A DNA stretch of 64,000 nt from a bacterium (GCA_016786595.1 JAEUWB010000059.1:22851-86850), one strand, 5' to 3'. Shown: positions 33,122-42,150, numbered from the stretch's first letter. Numbers and translations: made by a program. The notes: generated by a model not told the origin, from the sequence alone.

Positions 33122-33700
33122 TTAGATTGTAACTTCGGTATTAGTAGGTGACGATTTTTTGCGCACACTTCCAATTTCAATTGTGGCGGAGATGGCCTTA
33201 CCTTCGAAACCTTTGAGTAGATCGATCTTTCCTAAGAACAGTGGCCGGTCCCCGTAGGTAATTTTGTGGAGCAACTTAACAAGTTGCTCGAGGGTGATTG
33301 ATTTGACGTTCAAAATGAACTCCTGCTTTTCATAGTCAATTCCTAAATCCTCGGTTGTGCGCCCACGCTGTAAATCATAATTGTCCGAACCAATACTTTC
33401 CTTAACAATTCGATCGAGTTCTGTTGTGACTTGTTCGAAAGTTAATTGCGAGGCCTCAAATGTTTTTTTTGCATGTTCTAAGCGTTTGGAGAGTTCGAGA
33501 TAACGGGCAATTAATTGCGGGAGTTTCTCGGCGTCAGCTTTACGTGTCACAATCAATCTTGAAGACTGCTCAAGATAGGTATCTGACCACTGTTTGAAAA
33601 TAACGCCAATGAAGATCAAGCCCGCAAGCGAAGTGAGTGCAATCAGCCTGCGTTCGCTGGGTTTTAAATTTCCGTAAAATTGATTAATGCGCCTGAGCAT
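33122..33700 (-). CDS. gspM: type II secretion system protein GspM
   Basis: 192 aa from ATG 33700, one base after the gspL stop; the longer frame from 33808 lies inside gspL. Short cytoplasmic N-terminus, one transmembrane helix (RLIALTSLAGLIFIGVIF), a coiled stalk (AEKLPQLIARYLELSKRLEHAKKTFEAS) and a ferredoxin-like periplasmic domain with VKSITLEQLVKLLHKIT. This is GspM/PilO architecture; it pairs with GspL to link the ATPase to the pseudopilus platform. Confidence 0.87.
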   Translation of the reverse strand: MLRRINQFYGNLKPSERRLIALTSLAGLIFIGVIFKQWSDTYLEQSSRLIVTRKADAEKLPQLIARYLELSKRLEHAKKTFEASQLTFEQVTTELDRIVKESIGSDNYDLQRGRTTEDLGIDYEKQEFILNVKSITLEQLVKLLHKITYGDRPLFLGKIDLLKGFEGKAISATIEIGSVRKKSSPTNTEVTI

Positions 33701-33701
33701 C

Positions 33702-35147
33702 TTAAGTTTTAAATACCAATTCTGCTGAAAAGTGCATGCGGTTTGAACCTTGAACTTTATCGCCAGACTCAATCCGAACGCTAGTAAATAAATCCGTTTT
33801 CTCTTCAAGGATAGTACTTAATCTGCCCACGGCAAGTCGGCTGGCGGCTGTGCCACTGATACTCATGCCTTCCGAACCAATACTGAGCTTCTCAATGCTG
33901 ACTTCAAGCTCGGGAGTTAGACTTTGAGCAAGCTCTTTAAGCGATTCGAGAGGTGAAATCGAGGAAAGCGACCCTAGATTTTGTAATTCGGTTTCAAGGT
34001 TTTGAATCTTTGTTTCAAGCTCATTTACCTCACGGCGTTTTGGAAGAAGTTCATTAGGTAGACCGGAGTTAAGCGCGGTCGTAATTTTTGATTCAATACC
34101 CAGTAAGGCCAGCGGCTTAACGGCAATCACCGCGACGATGCAAAGTAGGCCAATTAAGCTAAAGAGTGAAAAGCCAAACCACTCCTCCTTCGCCGAGCTG
34201 ATGATGTTTGCTAGTGTCGCGCGATATTGAAATGGTCCGATGCGATAGTTGAGTACGTCGGACTCTTTCTTACGCTCAAGCAAATCATGTAATATTCCAG
34301 TGGCCCAAGTTAAATTTTCAAAGTCCTCAGCAGAGAGGTTACTCTGAAAGTGACTGCGCAAATCTAGGCTAATTACTTCTAAGCGCGTAAGCTTGGCGAT
34401 TGCTTCGTTAAGTTTATTCGCCTCGGTCGAATAAATTTTAAATTGCGGAACTGCAAAATCTTTCTGGAATTTAATGATTTGGCTGATCGTTTCACGTAGT
34501 AGCGCCTCATCATTATGTCCTGAGGCAGAAGCGGAGTGTGCAATCTCGCGGATCGCCTTGATTTTACCGGCTTGAATTAAGACCAGGGCAGTATGATCGA
34601 ACGTTGACTGGAAAATGCAGTAAGTTTCTTCGCTAGTAGCCTCAGTGAATTGCCCGAGAGTAGCTACGCAAGCCCCGCGCGTAGTTAAAACTTTTGGGTC
34701 AATCCCAAAAACTTCAAGCCCATTAAGCACATTAGCAATTAAGTTTTTATCTGCCAGTGCAACCACAATATCGTAGAGGTTGTCGCTTGAGCTTGGAGAG
34801 ACGCTAAAATTAATAACGAAATCATCCGGGTCAAAGGGCAATCGTTCTTGTAGTTGCCCAGGTAGTATTTGTTCTAGTGCGCGTGGATTATTGAAGGGTA
34901 GGGTAAGATTAATATAGCGCAGTGTCTGTGGGCTAAATGTAGCAACAACAGCATCGAGTTCAGTGATTTGATTACGAATTTCTTGATCTTGTAGCTTGAG
35001 CGAACCTAAGCCGTCTTCAGATAATGCTGCAGAAAGATTTATCGACTTGACTAGCTCAATTGTCTCTGCCGTCTTGGTAAAGACGTGCAAAAACTTGTCG
35101 TTGCCATTGATGCTGGCGTTATGTTCGATTAGGCCTACTAAACTCAT
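33702..35147 (-). CDS. gspL: type II secretion system protein GspL
   Basis: 481 aa. The N-terminal 300 residues form the actin-like cytoplasmic domain that binds GspE (RALEQILPGQLQERLPFDPDD and VALADKNLIANVLNGLEVFGIDPK are typical PilM/GspL phrases). A transmembrane helix follows (FGFSLFSLIGLLCIVAVIAV), then a coiled coil and a small periplasmic domain. Adjacent to gspM with a one-base gap. gspK, usually just upstream, is not present in the 63 bases separating it from gspJ. Confidence 0.88.
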   Translation of the reverse strand: MSLVGLIEHNASINGNDKFLHVFTKTAETIELVKSINLSAALSEDGLGSLKLQDQEIRNQITELDAVVATFSPQTLRYINLTLPFNNPRALEQILPGQLQERLPFDPDDFVINFSVSPSSSDNLYDIVVALADKNLIANVLNGLEVFGIDPKVLTTRGACVATLGQFTEATSEETYCIFQSTFDHTALVLIQAGKIKAIREIAHSASASGHNDEALLRETISQIIKFQKDFAVPQFKIYSTEANKLNEAIAKLTRLEVISLDLRSHFQSNLSAEDFENLTWATGILHDLLERKKESDVLNYRIGPFQYRATLANIISSAKEEWFGFSLFSLIGLLCIVAVIAVKPLALLGIESKITTALNSGLPNELLPKRREVNELETKIQNLETELQNLGSLSSISPLESLKELAQSLTPELEVSIEKLSIGSEGMSISGTAASRLAVGRLSTILEEKTDLFTSVRIESGDKVQGSNRMHFSAELVFKT

Positions 35148-35210
35148 GCTGGTATACAGCTAGCATTCAAGAATCCTGAGCGCAATTAGAATTACAATTA
35201 AAATAAGTGC

Positions 35211-36014
35211 TTAGGTGTCATCGGCCTTAGTACTCGAAGATCTACCCTCCAGCGGGGCGAAGTTAGAATTTGACCTGGTTTTTTGCACTAGTGGAACAAT
35301 TGTAGAGTAACTATGTGGCGAATTGATCTCATCGTATAATTCGATAGTAATTTCCACTGCTTCAGGAAAGCCGAAATTTTTCTCGTTCCAGCTATCAAGC
35401 CAGTTTTCATTGCGATAATAGCGGACATTAAAGCTTTTAATTGTATCGGAGATAATTTCCCGCGCAGAGAGTTCATTAGTGATTTTTTTGTTCTTTACCG
35501 CAACGGGATATTCAAAACGCTCGAGAATTAAATGCTTATTTTTCTCAGATCCAAATTTACCAACTTCTTTTCTGACTTTATACGTAACTTCAACGCGACT
35601 TGAAAAGCCCTGACCTGCTAGTAACGAGCTATCGGTGACAAAGGTAATTGAGTCAGCGTCATTCTCGCCGTTTTTTTCATCAACGCCCCGTAGATATCCT
35701 GAGGTTGCCTGTGCAGGATTAGTTTGACTGAAGGCGTTGAATTCTCCTGTAGCACCAGCGCTGGCGTTACTGATGCGCGTCTCATTAGTGTTCTTCGTAC
35801 GGCGCAAGTTCTCGGCGACGCGGCTGAGTAATTCGCGATTGATGCGCGTAAGGATATTGCCCCCCGAAAGCGAAGCAAAGCGGGTAGTTTCAATGGCGTT
35901 ACGCGAGCGCACAAGTCCACCCAGAGTGCCAAAAAGGATTGTGGCCATGATCATCAGCAGTGCTGCAACTACGGTGATTTCCACAAGTGTAAAGCCGCGA
36001 TTGTTGTTGCTCAT
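35211..36014 (-). CDS. gspJ: type II secretion minor pseudopilin GspJ
   Basis: 267 aa. Class III prepilin leader cut between G and F: NNNRGFTLVEITVVAALLMIMATILFG. A long body without cysteines follows. Size and place after gspI support GspJ. It starts with a 4-base overlap with gspI. The pseudopilus tip is normally formed by GspI, GspJ and GspK; here GspK is missing from the cluster. Confidence 0.85.
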   Translation of the reverse strand: MSNNNRGFTLVEITVVAALLMIMATILFGTLGGLVRSRNAIETTRFASLSGGNILTRINRELLSRVAENLRRTKNTNETRISNASAGATGEFNAFSQTNPAQATSGYLRGVDEKNGENDADSITFVTDSSLLAGQGFSSRVEVTYKVRKEVGKFGSEKNKHLILERFEYPVAVKNKKITNELSAREIISDTIKSFNVRYYRNENWLDSWNEKNFGFPEAVEITIELYDEINSPHSYSTIVPLVQKTRSNSNFAPLEGRSSSTKADDT

Positions 36015-36460
36015 GGTTTTGTAAAATAAACTAGTGTAGTGCGTTCATCTGGACGCGTGCCCCAGCTAATCGATAAATCGACACGCCGCAGCGCGTCCTC
36101 ATTTTTTGCCACAGGAATTTTTTGGACTTCAAGCTCGTAGCGCCATCCGCGAAGTTGTTCTTTTTCCTGAGATTTAGTAGCGTCATTAAGAATTTTTAGC
36201 TCGCGCAGGCGATCTACCAGGTTGCCGGCCTTACGACCGGGGTCTGGTGCGGCTTTGTCGATTTCTATCATCGACATAATTTTTTTTGCGTAGAGACTAG
36301 CTTTGAAGCGCTTAGCTTCACGATCGTAGGCTTGCAGGTAATTTGTGTTCATCACCAGCAAGGTAATCAGCGCTAAACCGAGAATAGCTACAGAGACAGC
36401 AATTTCCACTAGCGTGAAACCGGAACTGCTTTGCGCGCTGGTGTGCTTGCTTAATTTCAA
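36011..36460 (-). CDS. gspI: type II secretion minor pseudopilin GspI
   Basis: 149 aa with prepilin motif SSGFTLVEIAVSVAILGLALITLLV and the GspI-like WRYELEVQKIPV and LRRVDLSISWG strands. Four-base overlaps with gspH and gspJ show tight coupling. Minor pseudopilin at the tip of the type II pseudopilus. Confidence 0.87.
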   Translation of the reverse strand: MKLSKHTSAQSSSGFTLVEIAVSVAILGLALITLLVMNTNYLQAYDREAKRFKASLYAKKIMSMIEIDKAAPDPGRKAGNLVDRLRELKILNDATKSQEKEQLRGWRYELEVQKIPVAKNEDALRRVDLSISWGTRPDERTTLVYFTKP

Positions 36461-37182
36461 AATATCACCTTCTTGCCATCCGGCGATCGTAGTCCTGAAA
36501 TTAATTCGACCTTACTCTTGGCGGGACTAAGAAAAATAGAGTAGGGCTGGTCATTTAGTGTCAAATAGATCACAGTCGCTTCGTTTGTGCCTTGATCGCT
36601 AATGCGGATATATGCTTCGCCACGCATTTTCTCGTCATGGGGTGTCACTACTGCTTTAACCTTTACTCCCACAGGTAAGACTCGCTCCTCGGCTAAGCTT
36701 GGAAACTCTAATGGGGGCGTGAGTCTCACACCGGTTTCTTGGTCGCGAAAGCGAAAGGCATAAAACAAGGCCTCTAAATCTCCTGCTTGACGTTTCTCCT
36801 CTGCCACAAGTTCTTCAGAGAATGACTGCTTGTCCGCAAGTATGCGCTTTTGGTTGCGACGCTTTTTTTCTGAGTCCAAGCGCAAGTTCTGCAATAAATC
36901 AACTTGCTGAATTTCTTCGGGAGGTAGCGGAACTTCTCTCAGGACTCGGTAAGACTGACGATCAAGATCGAAAGCAATACGATAAGACTCCTGCCGGGCA
37001 CTAGATTCGCTAAGTAGCAATTGCCAGGTATCAACGAGTCGGCGCGCATCGCTCTTTTGTTGCCAAGAATTAATCACCCCGAAGCGTGAGAGCGCCAAGC
37101 CACTGATCACCAAGATTAAAGTGACGACTGCCAGAAGTTCTAATAAAGTAAAACCACCGTCAGCATCTTGCTTGATTTTCAT
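36457..37182 (-). CDS. gspH: type II secretion minor pseudopilin GspH
   Basis: 241 aa, longer than the usual 150-190. Prepilin leader DGGFTLLELLAVVTLILVISGLAL followed by beta-strand-rich body. A charged insertion (LRLDSEKKRRNQKRILADKQSFSEELVAEEKRQAGD) in the middle explains the extra length. It overlaps gspI and lies about 40 bases after gspG. Confidence 0.82.
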   Translation of the reverse strand: MKIKQDADGGFTLLELLAVVTLILVISGLALSRFGVINSWQQKSDARRLVDTWQLLLSESSARQESYRIAFDLDRQSYRVLREVPLPPEEIQQVDLLQNLRLDSEKKRRNQKRILADKQSFSEELVAEEKRQAGDLEALFYAFRFRDQETGVRLTPPLEFPSLAEERVLPVGVKVKAVVTPHDEKMRGEAYIRISDQGTNEATVIYLTLNDQPYSIFLSPAKSKVELISGLRSPDGKKVIF

Positions 37183-37223
37183 TGGCAGCTCGGTAGCGCT
37201 AGCGCAATTAGAGTATAGTTTCT

Positions 37224-37676
37224 TTATGGCTGAACCGTGGCATCTTGATTTGTTCCTTCGCCACCTTCAGCTCCATCCGCGCCAAGAGATTTTAATCTAA
37301 AGGTGCGGTTATTATTTTGCGTTTCGTATTGATAAGGTGTGCCGTAAACATCAAACAGTGAATCTTCATCTGTTAAGGCAACGAAAATTTTCCCTGATTT
37401 TTGGATTTCACTTGAACCCTTGATTAACTCTTGTAGGCTTCCAGGGTAGCGTCCGTACTCTGTGCGAAAGAGTTCGATATCGCTTTTGAGTTTTTCCATT
37501 TTTGTTGCGTTGAGCTTTACTTTTGCAGCATCGCTCTTGCCAAAAACACCCTTGGCCACAATTCCAAAAACTAAGCTAATTAAGACGATGACCACCATGA
37601 TTTCGACAAGTGTCATCCCGCGGGAGGAGTAGATACTGGTCAGAGAACGTGGCGAAGTTTTATGTAAAAAATTCAT
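37224..37676 (-). CDS. gspG: type II secretion major pseudopilin GspG
   Basis: 150 aa. Leader ends SSRGMTLVEIMVVIVLISLVFGIVAKGVFG, so the residue after the Gly is Met rather than Phe. The body has DIELFRTEYGRYPGSLQELI and the C-terminal LFDVYGTPYQYE plus LKSLGADGAEGGEG, the calcium-loop region of GspG. First gene of the gspG-H-I-J-L-M-N block. In most genomes it follows gspF directly; here about 4.5 kb of unrelated DNA separates them. Confidence 0.93.
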   Translation of the reverse strand: MNFLHKTSPRSLTSIYSSRGMTLVEIMVVIVLISLVFGIVAKGVFGKSDAAKVKLNATKMEKLKSDIELFRTEYGRYPGSLQELIKGSSEIQKSGKIFVALTDEDSLFDVYGTPYQYETQNNNRTFRLKSLGADGAEGGEGTNQDATVQP

Positions 37677-37788
37677 AGTTTTATACCTTAATTAAGAACT
37701 TGATTTATACTCCAATTCGCCAGTTCTGGGCAATTTTAAACATTTTTCAGATAGCCGGGAATAAATCCAGGGTTAGAGTAGAGCATCC

Positions 37789-38154
37789 TTAGGGTGCTTG
37801 GTGAATAATTTCACCGGACTTAATTGTCATTAAGCAGCTATTTGCCGTGATCTGATAGAGCCATTCGTCTAAAACACGGGGAGCTTCTTCGTGCGTGCGA
37901 AAAATACCGACTGGCTTGCCGCTTTGCATTAAGAGCGTTTGGTCGTCCTCGAGATTTTGCAGAGCTTTGACTGTGTCCTGATAAGCATCCCAATTGCGGA
38001 CAGCCTTGCCTGCGGCACCGTAAACGACTAGATTTTGTGGATCTTCGGCAACGGCGCTATCAAGATTATTCATGAGCATGCACAGTGCTGCTTCTTGATG
38101 CCAACCATTGCAGGTTAGAGTTGTGCCAGTTGGAGCTTTAATCGAATGACTCAT
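37789..38154 (-). pseudogene. hutU: urocanate hydratase N-terminal relic
   Basis: From ATG 38154 the first 95 codons match the start of urocanase closely: [46 protein letters not shown] and [23 protein letters not shown]. Intact HutU continues with IANSNLVP and about 450 more residues. Here the homology stops near 37870 and 26 unrelated codons lead to a stop. The NAD-binding core and active site are absent. It lies divergent to ftcD, another histidine-degradation gene, so it is the remains of a hut cluster. Confidence 0.85.
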
Positions 38155-38305
38155 TTTTAAAATGCACAATTTCTTTGATTGCATTTGCAGAAACATGCCT
38201 CGTATGCGAAGTGTTCATGCAAGCGCAATCCGTAGGTTGAAAAAGTGTTAAAATAATAGTTTTTATAAAGTTTTCAAGTCCTACGAGTAGATATTTTGAG
38301 CGTTT

Positions 38306-39988
38306 ATGAGAAAAATTATCGAATGTGTCCCAAATATTAGTGAAGGTCGTGATCAGGAGAAAATTAAGGCAATTGTCGATGCTGCAGCGCGTGTGCCTGG
38401 AGTGACAATGCTCGACGTTGATTCTGGTGCTGATACAAATAGAACCGTGATTACTTTTGCAGGCAGCCCACAAGCGGTCTTGGACGGCGCCTTTGAACTG
38501 ATCAAATCAGCAGCAAGTCTAATCGACATGCGTCAGCACAAAGGTGAGCACCCGCGGATGGGAGCAACTGACGTCTGCCCATTTGTGCCAGTCTCGGGAG
38601 TGACGATGGAAGAGTGCGCCGAGCTTGCCCGTAAATTGGGCGAACGGGTTGGGTCAGAACTTAAAATTCCAGTTTATCTCTATGAAGCTGCTGCTAGTCG
38701 GCCTGAGCGCAAGAGTTTAGCTGAAATCCGTAAAGGTGAATATGAGGCATTGGAGGAAAAACTTAGGGACGTTTTCTGGAAACCTGATTTTGGTCCGGCA
38801 ATTTTCAACGCCCAGGCCGGAGCTAGTGTAATTGGAGCGCGACCTTTTTTAATTGCCTACAACATCAATTTAAATACTAAAAATAAGAAGTTAGCGACTG
38901 AGCTTGCTCAGGAAATCCGCGAGATCGGAAAACCAGTGCGGGATGCAAACGGTGAAATCGTCAAAGACAGTAAGGGCGAGAAAGTAATGCAGCCGGGACG
39001 CTTTAAGGAGTGCCGCGCCGTTGGTTGGTATATTGAAACTTTTGGTTGTGCCCAGGTTTCAATTAATCTCACAAACTATCAAGTGACTAACATGCAACAT
39101 GTTTTTGACGCATGCGATGAGCTTGCTAGAGCTAAAGGCTTACGTGTGACTGGAAGTGAGCTTGTAGGGCTTGTGCCCAAGCAAGCGCTACTTGAGGCCG
39201 GTCTCCATTATGCGAACAAGCAAGGCGCTTTTACGGCACAAAGCGAGAGTGCGCTTTTACAACTTGCGGTGCGTTCACTGGGCTTAGCTGAGCTTGCGCC
39301 GTTTAACATTAGTGAGCGAGTTTTAGAGGAGAAGCTGAAAATGCCTACACCTTTAGCGGATATGACAATCACTCAGTTTGTCGATGAATTAGCTTCGGAT
39401 TCTGTTGCTCCAGGGGGCGGTAGTGTAGCGGCGCTGGCTGGTGCTTTAGCTGGAGCCTTAGCGGCAATGGTTTGTGCGCTGAGCCACTCTAAACCAAAAT
39501 TGGCAGATCAACATGCCCGCTATTTAGATCTGGGGTTAATTGCACAACACATTAAGGATCGCTCCTTGAAGGCAATTGATGATGACACCAGCGCCTTTAA
39601 TGCTGTGATTGCAGCAATGCGCGCTGTGCCTAAGGGGGTAGCGAAAGATTCGGTTGAATACCTCCAGGGTCGAGGAAAAGTAGAACTTGCTTATCAACGC
39701 GCAATTGATGTGCCTTTTAGTGTAGTGCGCTTGGCAGCTGAGGCATTGGAAATTGGCCGAGATATCGCCAAGTATGGCCTTGAACAAGCGCTGAGTGATG
39801 TTGCTGTGGCGGGACTGATGGCCAAAGCGGCACTGATTGGTGCAGGCTATAATGTAAAAATTAATCTCAAAGAAATCAGTGACCAAGCTTACGTGACTAA
39901 GTCACTTGCTGAATTGCAAGATCTAACAGCTCAGGCAGAGAAGAGTCTCAGTGAATTATTGAAAGTTGTTGATCAGAGATTAAGCTAG
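38306..39988 (+). CDS. ftcD: bifunctional glutamate formimidoyltransferase / formimidoyl-THF cyclodeaminase
   Basis: 560 aa. Residues 1-330 are the formiminotransferase (IIECVPNISEGRDQ, VDSGADTNRTVITF, HKGEHPRMGATDVCPF, INLTNYQVT), which moves the formimino group from formiminoglutamate to tetrahydrofolate. Residues about 350-560 are the cyclodeaminase (DELASDSVAPGGGSVAALAGALAGALA), which releases ammonia to give methenyl-THF. The fusion is as in animal FTCD and several bacteria. The other hut genes are missing, apart from the relic of hutU just upstream on the other strand. A structured repeat begins five bases after the stop. Confidence 0.95.
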   Translation: MRKIIECVPNISEGRDQEKIKAIVDAAARVPGVTMLDVDSGADTNRTVITFAGSPQAVLDGAFELIKSAASLIDMRQHKGEHPRMGATDVCPFVPVSGVTMEECAELARKLGERVGSELKIPVYLYEAAASRPERKSLAEIRKGEYEALEEKLRDVFWKPDFGPAIFNAQAGASVIGARPFLIAYNINLNTKNKKLATELAQEIREIGKPVRDANGEIVKDSKGEKVMQPGRFKECRAVGWYIETFGCAQVSINLTNYQVTNMQHVFDACDELARAKGLRVTGSELVGLVPKQALLEAGLHYANKQGAFTAQSESALLQLAVRSLGLAELAPFNISERVLEEKLKMPTPLADMTITQFVDELASDSVAPGGGSVAALAGALAGALAAMVCALSHSKPKLADQHARYLDLGLIAQHIKDRSLKAIDDDTSAFNAVIAAMRAVPKGVAKDSVEYLQGRGKVELAYQRAIDVPFSVVRLAAEALEIGRDIAKYGLEQALSDVAVAGLMAKAALIGAGYNVKINLKEISDQAYVTKSLAELQDLTAQAEKSLSELLKVVDQRLS

Positions 39989-39993
39989 GGTAG

Positions 39994-40146
39994 TTAGACT
40001 GATTGTTAAAATAAATGTCGTTTGAGCTTGTAGTTTCGGCACTCAGTCTAACTGTCCAGTAAACTGATTTTACTGGACAAAATAAACATATACCCGTTGC
40101 CGAAAGTTTCGTTAACCGAAAAAACTTTTGGCAACGGAACGGGTAT
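39994..40146 (+). ncRNA. three-hairpin repeat element, copy 1 (3' of ftcD)
   Basis: 153 bp in three successive stems: 39994-40051 (TTAGACTGA... to GCACTCAGTCTAA), 40053-40079 (TGTCCAGTAA / TTACTGGACA, perfect 10 bp) and 40090-40146 (ATACCCGTTGCC ... GGCAACGG ... GGGTAT). A copy in the opposite strand at 50374-50516 has the same stems. A C-G to T-A pair exchange in the third stem between copies suggests a conserved RNA fold. The type ncRNA is inferred; it might be a mobile element instead. Confidence 0.65.
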
Positions 40147-40187
40147 AGGGGATAAATAACACTGAGCAATTAAAAATGTCCTAATCC

Positions 40188-40299
40188 TAGAGATGAGGAG
40201 CTACTCGCAATCGAAGTTTTTTGAAATCTGAGTCGAGAGTGAAGATCTCATCTAGATTTAATGCTTTTACAAGGACCGCTGTTGCTGGAAAAGTAACCC
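40188..40299 (-). pseudogene. remnant of a PIN-domain (VapC-like) gene
   Basis: The minus strand reads an open segment GVTFPATAVLVKALNLDEIF followed by TLDSDFKKLRLRVAPHL and a TAG at 40188-40190. This is the C-terminal motif (LDxDF) of PIN toxins. No N-terminal half or start precedes it; upstream bases run into a repeat. About 37 codons remain. Confidence 0.6.
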
Positions 40300-40340
40300 C
40301 GTACCCACGGCCATTAAGTTAAGGGAAGCAGGTAAGTCCT

Positions 40341-40455
40341 CGTCATTTCGAGCGAAACGAAGTGTAGTCGAGAAATCTCCAAATTCTTCAAGAAATACAA
40401 TTGGAGATCTCTCCACTTCGCCCTGAGTAAACTCAGGACTTCGGTCGAGATGACG
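40341..40455. repeat. long imperfect palindrome of the CGTCATTTCGAG type
   Basis: Outer arms CGTCATTTCGA and TCGAGATGACG, inner arms GAGAAATCTCCAA and TTGGAGATCTCTC, around a short centre; the right side carries an extra small hairpin (CCTGAGTAAACTCAGG). It is built like the CATTGCGAG palindromes but of another sequence family. The rest of the 39989-40656 gap (40456-40656) shows no gene or clear signal. Confidence 0.7.
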
Positions 40456-40656
40456 GCCTTATAATCCTTAACTTAATAATCTAACACTGCACCCAGTGCG
40501 TAAAAATACGGGCTGATAGAACTATAAAATTCAGGATTTTCTTACAGATCTAAAGATAAAGGAAAGCTTGGAGATAAAAAAAACGAAAAATATCAGAAAA
40601 AAGATTTTCTGGGCGCCTTGTGCTCTACAAAGCGCCCAGAATAAGTGTCTTGCAGT

Positions 40657-41895
40657 CTAGGCTCCGGCAGGATTTGCCAGTTCTGGAGCCCAAGCACCGT
40701 CGAGCATGATTGGATGTTCAGTGCCACTTGCATCAAATCCAAAGACACAAGTCTGATCGCATCCCCACATGCCATCGACATGTGTTTTTGCTTGAGCTAA
40801 TCCGCGTTCAGCCAATTCAGCGGCAGTGAGAGAAGCTCCGTCTTCGAAAGCAGCGCTATAGCCATTGCCAAACGCCCAGTGACATGCAGCATTCTCGTCA
40901 AAGAGAATATGCCACCAGATCATGTTCTCTAGATAGACCGGAGTATTCCTGTCGGCAAGAGCGAACTCTCCACCTCGTCCCGCTCCTTCACGGGCGATCA
41001 ACTGAGCAAAGGCCTCTTTGCCTGACTCGGCATCCCACTCAACGATTTCGCCGTCCTTGTACGTGACGACTAGACCAATAACAGGAACACCTTCGACCAT
41101 AAACGGCCGGTGCATTTTGAGTGTGCCGTTTGCGGTACGCCAATCGGGTGTGATGAAGTTTTCATACGTAGGCTTATTCGGCGTGAAGGGAACTCCACGT
41201 TGCGAAACCCTGCCACCGCCCATCCAACGTGCAAGCGGATGAATTCCAACAGTAAAGTCCGATCCTCCACCAGTCACACGGAAACGACGATAACCGAGCT
41301 CGTTCAAGATGTTTCGCCTGTGCAGAAGAGCCGCATCGCTTTGAGCATTAAGCTCAAGACAATTTTCCTGATCAGCAAATGTGACACGGAAAATGCGCTC
41401 CCAAAGTTCATCCTTTGTGATGCCAATTTGCTTGGCCCAACTCTCTGTTGCTGCTCCAGCGACAAGCCACTGTCCTTGAGCACGGTTGACAATCAAGCGC
41501 GAGTAGGGTTCTCGGGCCGCTGTTAGGGTGTTCATGTAGAGCTGGTAGCGGTCTGGAACTTCAGCCTGTAAGCGTGATCCAAGATTGAAGTCCTGCTCGC
41601 CGCGAACACCGATTAGGGCGCCATGGCAATCTGCTAGTCTGTTGAATACATCAATGTCTGTATCAAACATCCTTCGAATTTCATCTTCGCTTGCATGGCG
41701 GACAGTTTGTTCGGTCTGGCGTGGGTCGGAGGTGAGAATTCTTACCATCGAGGCTCCTCTCTGGTAAGCTGCTTCAGCGGCCAGTAGGGCAAGATCGTAA
41801 TACTCAGTTTCGCACCGAACGACGACAAGTTGTCCAGGTTGGACGTTGACGGAAGCAGCGAGCAAGCTCGCGTATCTAGTTAATGAATTACTCAT
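40657..41895 (-). CDS. M29-family aminopeptidase
   Basis: 412 aa from ATG 41895, preceded by GGAGGA at good spacing; the longer frame to 42000 adds 35 unrelated residues. Leucyl-aminopeptidase fold of the thermophilic M29 type (AmpS/PepS/aminopeptidase T), with two metal ions. Motifs: TGGGSDFTVGIHP, FTPNKPTYENFITPDW (metal Glu region), RPFMVEGVPV and HWAFGNGYSAAF; the final part has HVDGMWGCDQTCVFG. Cytoplasmic peptide trimming. Codon use is more GC-balanced than in the gsp genes either side, so it may be a later arrival between gspF and gspG. Confidence 0.9.
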   Translation of the reverse strand: MSNSLTRYASLLAASVNVQPGQLVVVRCETEYYDLALLAAEAAYQRGASMVRILTSDPRQTEQTVRHASEDEIRRMFDTDIDVFNRLADCHGALIGVRGEQDFNLGSRLQAEVPDRYQLYMNTLTAAREPYSRLIVNRAQGQWLVAGAATESWAKQIGITKDELWERIFRVTFADQENCLELNAQSDAALLHRRNILNELGYRRFRVTGGGSDFTVGIHPLARWMGGGRVSQRGVPFTPNKPTYENFITPDWRTANGTLKMHRPFMVEGVPVIGLVVTYKDGEIVEWDAESGKEAFAQLIAREGAGRGGEFALADRNTPVYLENMIWWHILFDENAACHWAFGNGYSAAFEDGASLTAAELAERGLAQAKTHVDGMWGCDQTCVFGFDASGTEHPIMLDGAWAPELANPAGA

Positions 41896-42150
41896 GAGTG
41901 TGTCCTCCAACTGAAAGATGTCAGTGGATGTGTGAAAATGTAGCAACATCAGCACGCATCCACTGACAGATAAAACCTCTTTCTCCAAGCTGTTTTCCAC
42001 TGAATGAGTCCAGCGGGAAACAGCTGATTGTTGTCTACTCGAGATAAAATATAAAAGAACTACTGCAAGATGTGACAGTTTAAAAATGTCCTAAGGCGGA
42101 GCATGCTAGCACATTTCATTAATGTTGTCATGAGCATCAAGGAGGTTCTG

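Noticed and set aside
38138..38473. 111-codon minus-strand frame upstream of the hutU relic
   Set aside because: Antisense to the start of ftcD and without family features; His/Ser-rich shadow translation.
40170..42093. A shared 15-mer TTAAAAATGTCCTAA at 40170 and 42079, flanking the M29 region, as possible target-site or att duplication
   Set aside because: A 15-base match between AT-rich stretches is expected about once or more by chance in 64 kb, and flanking bases differ. Noted only in case relatives show an empty site.
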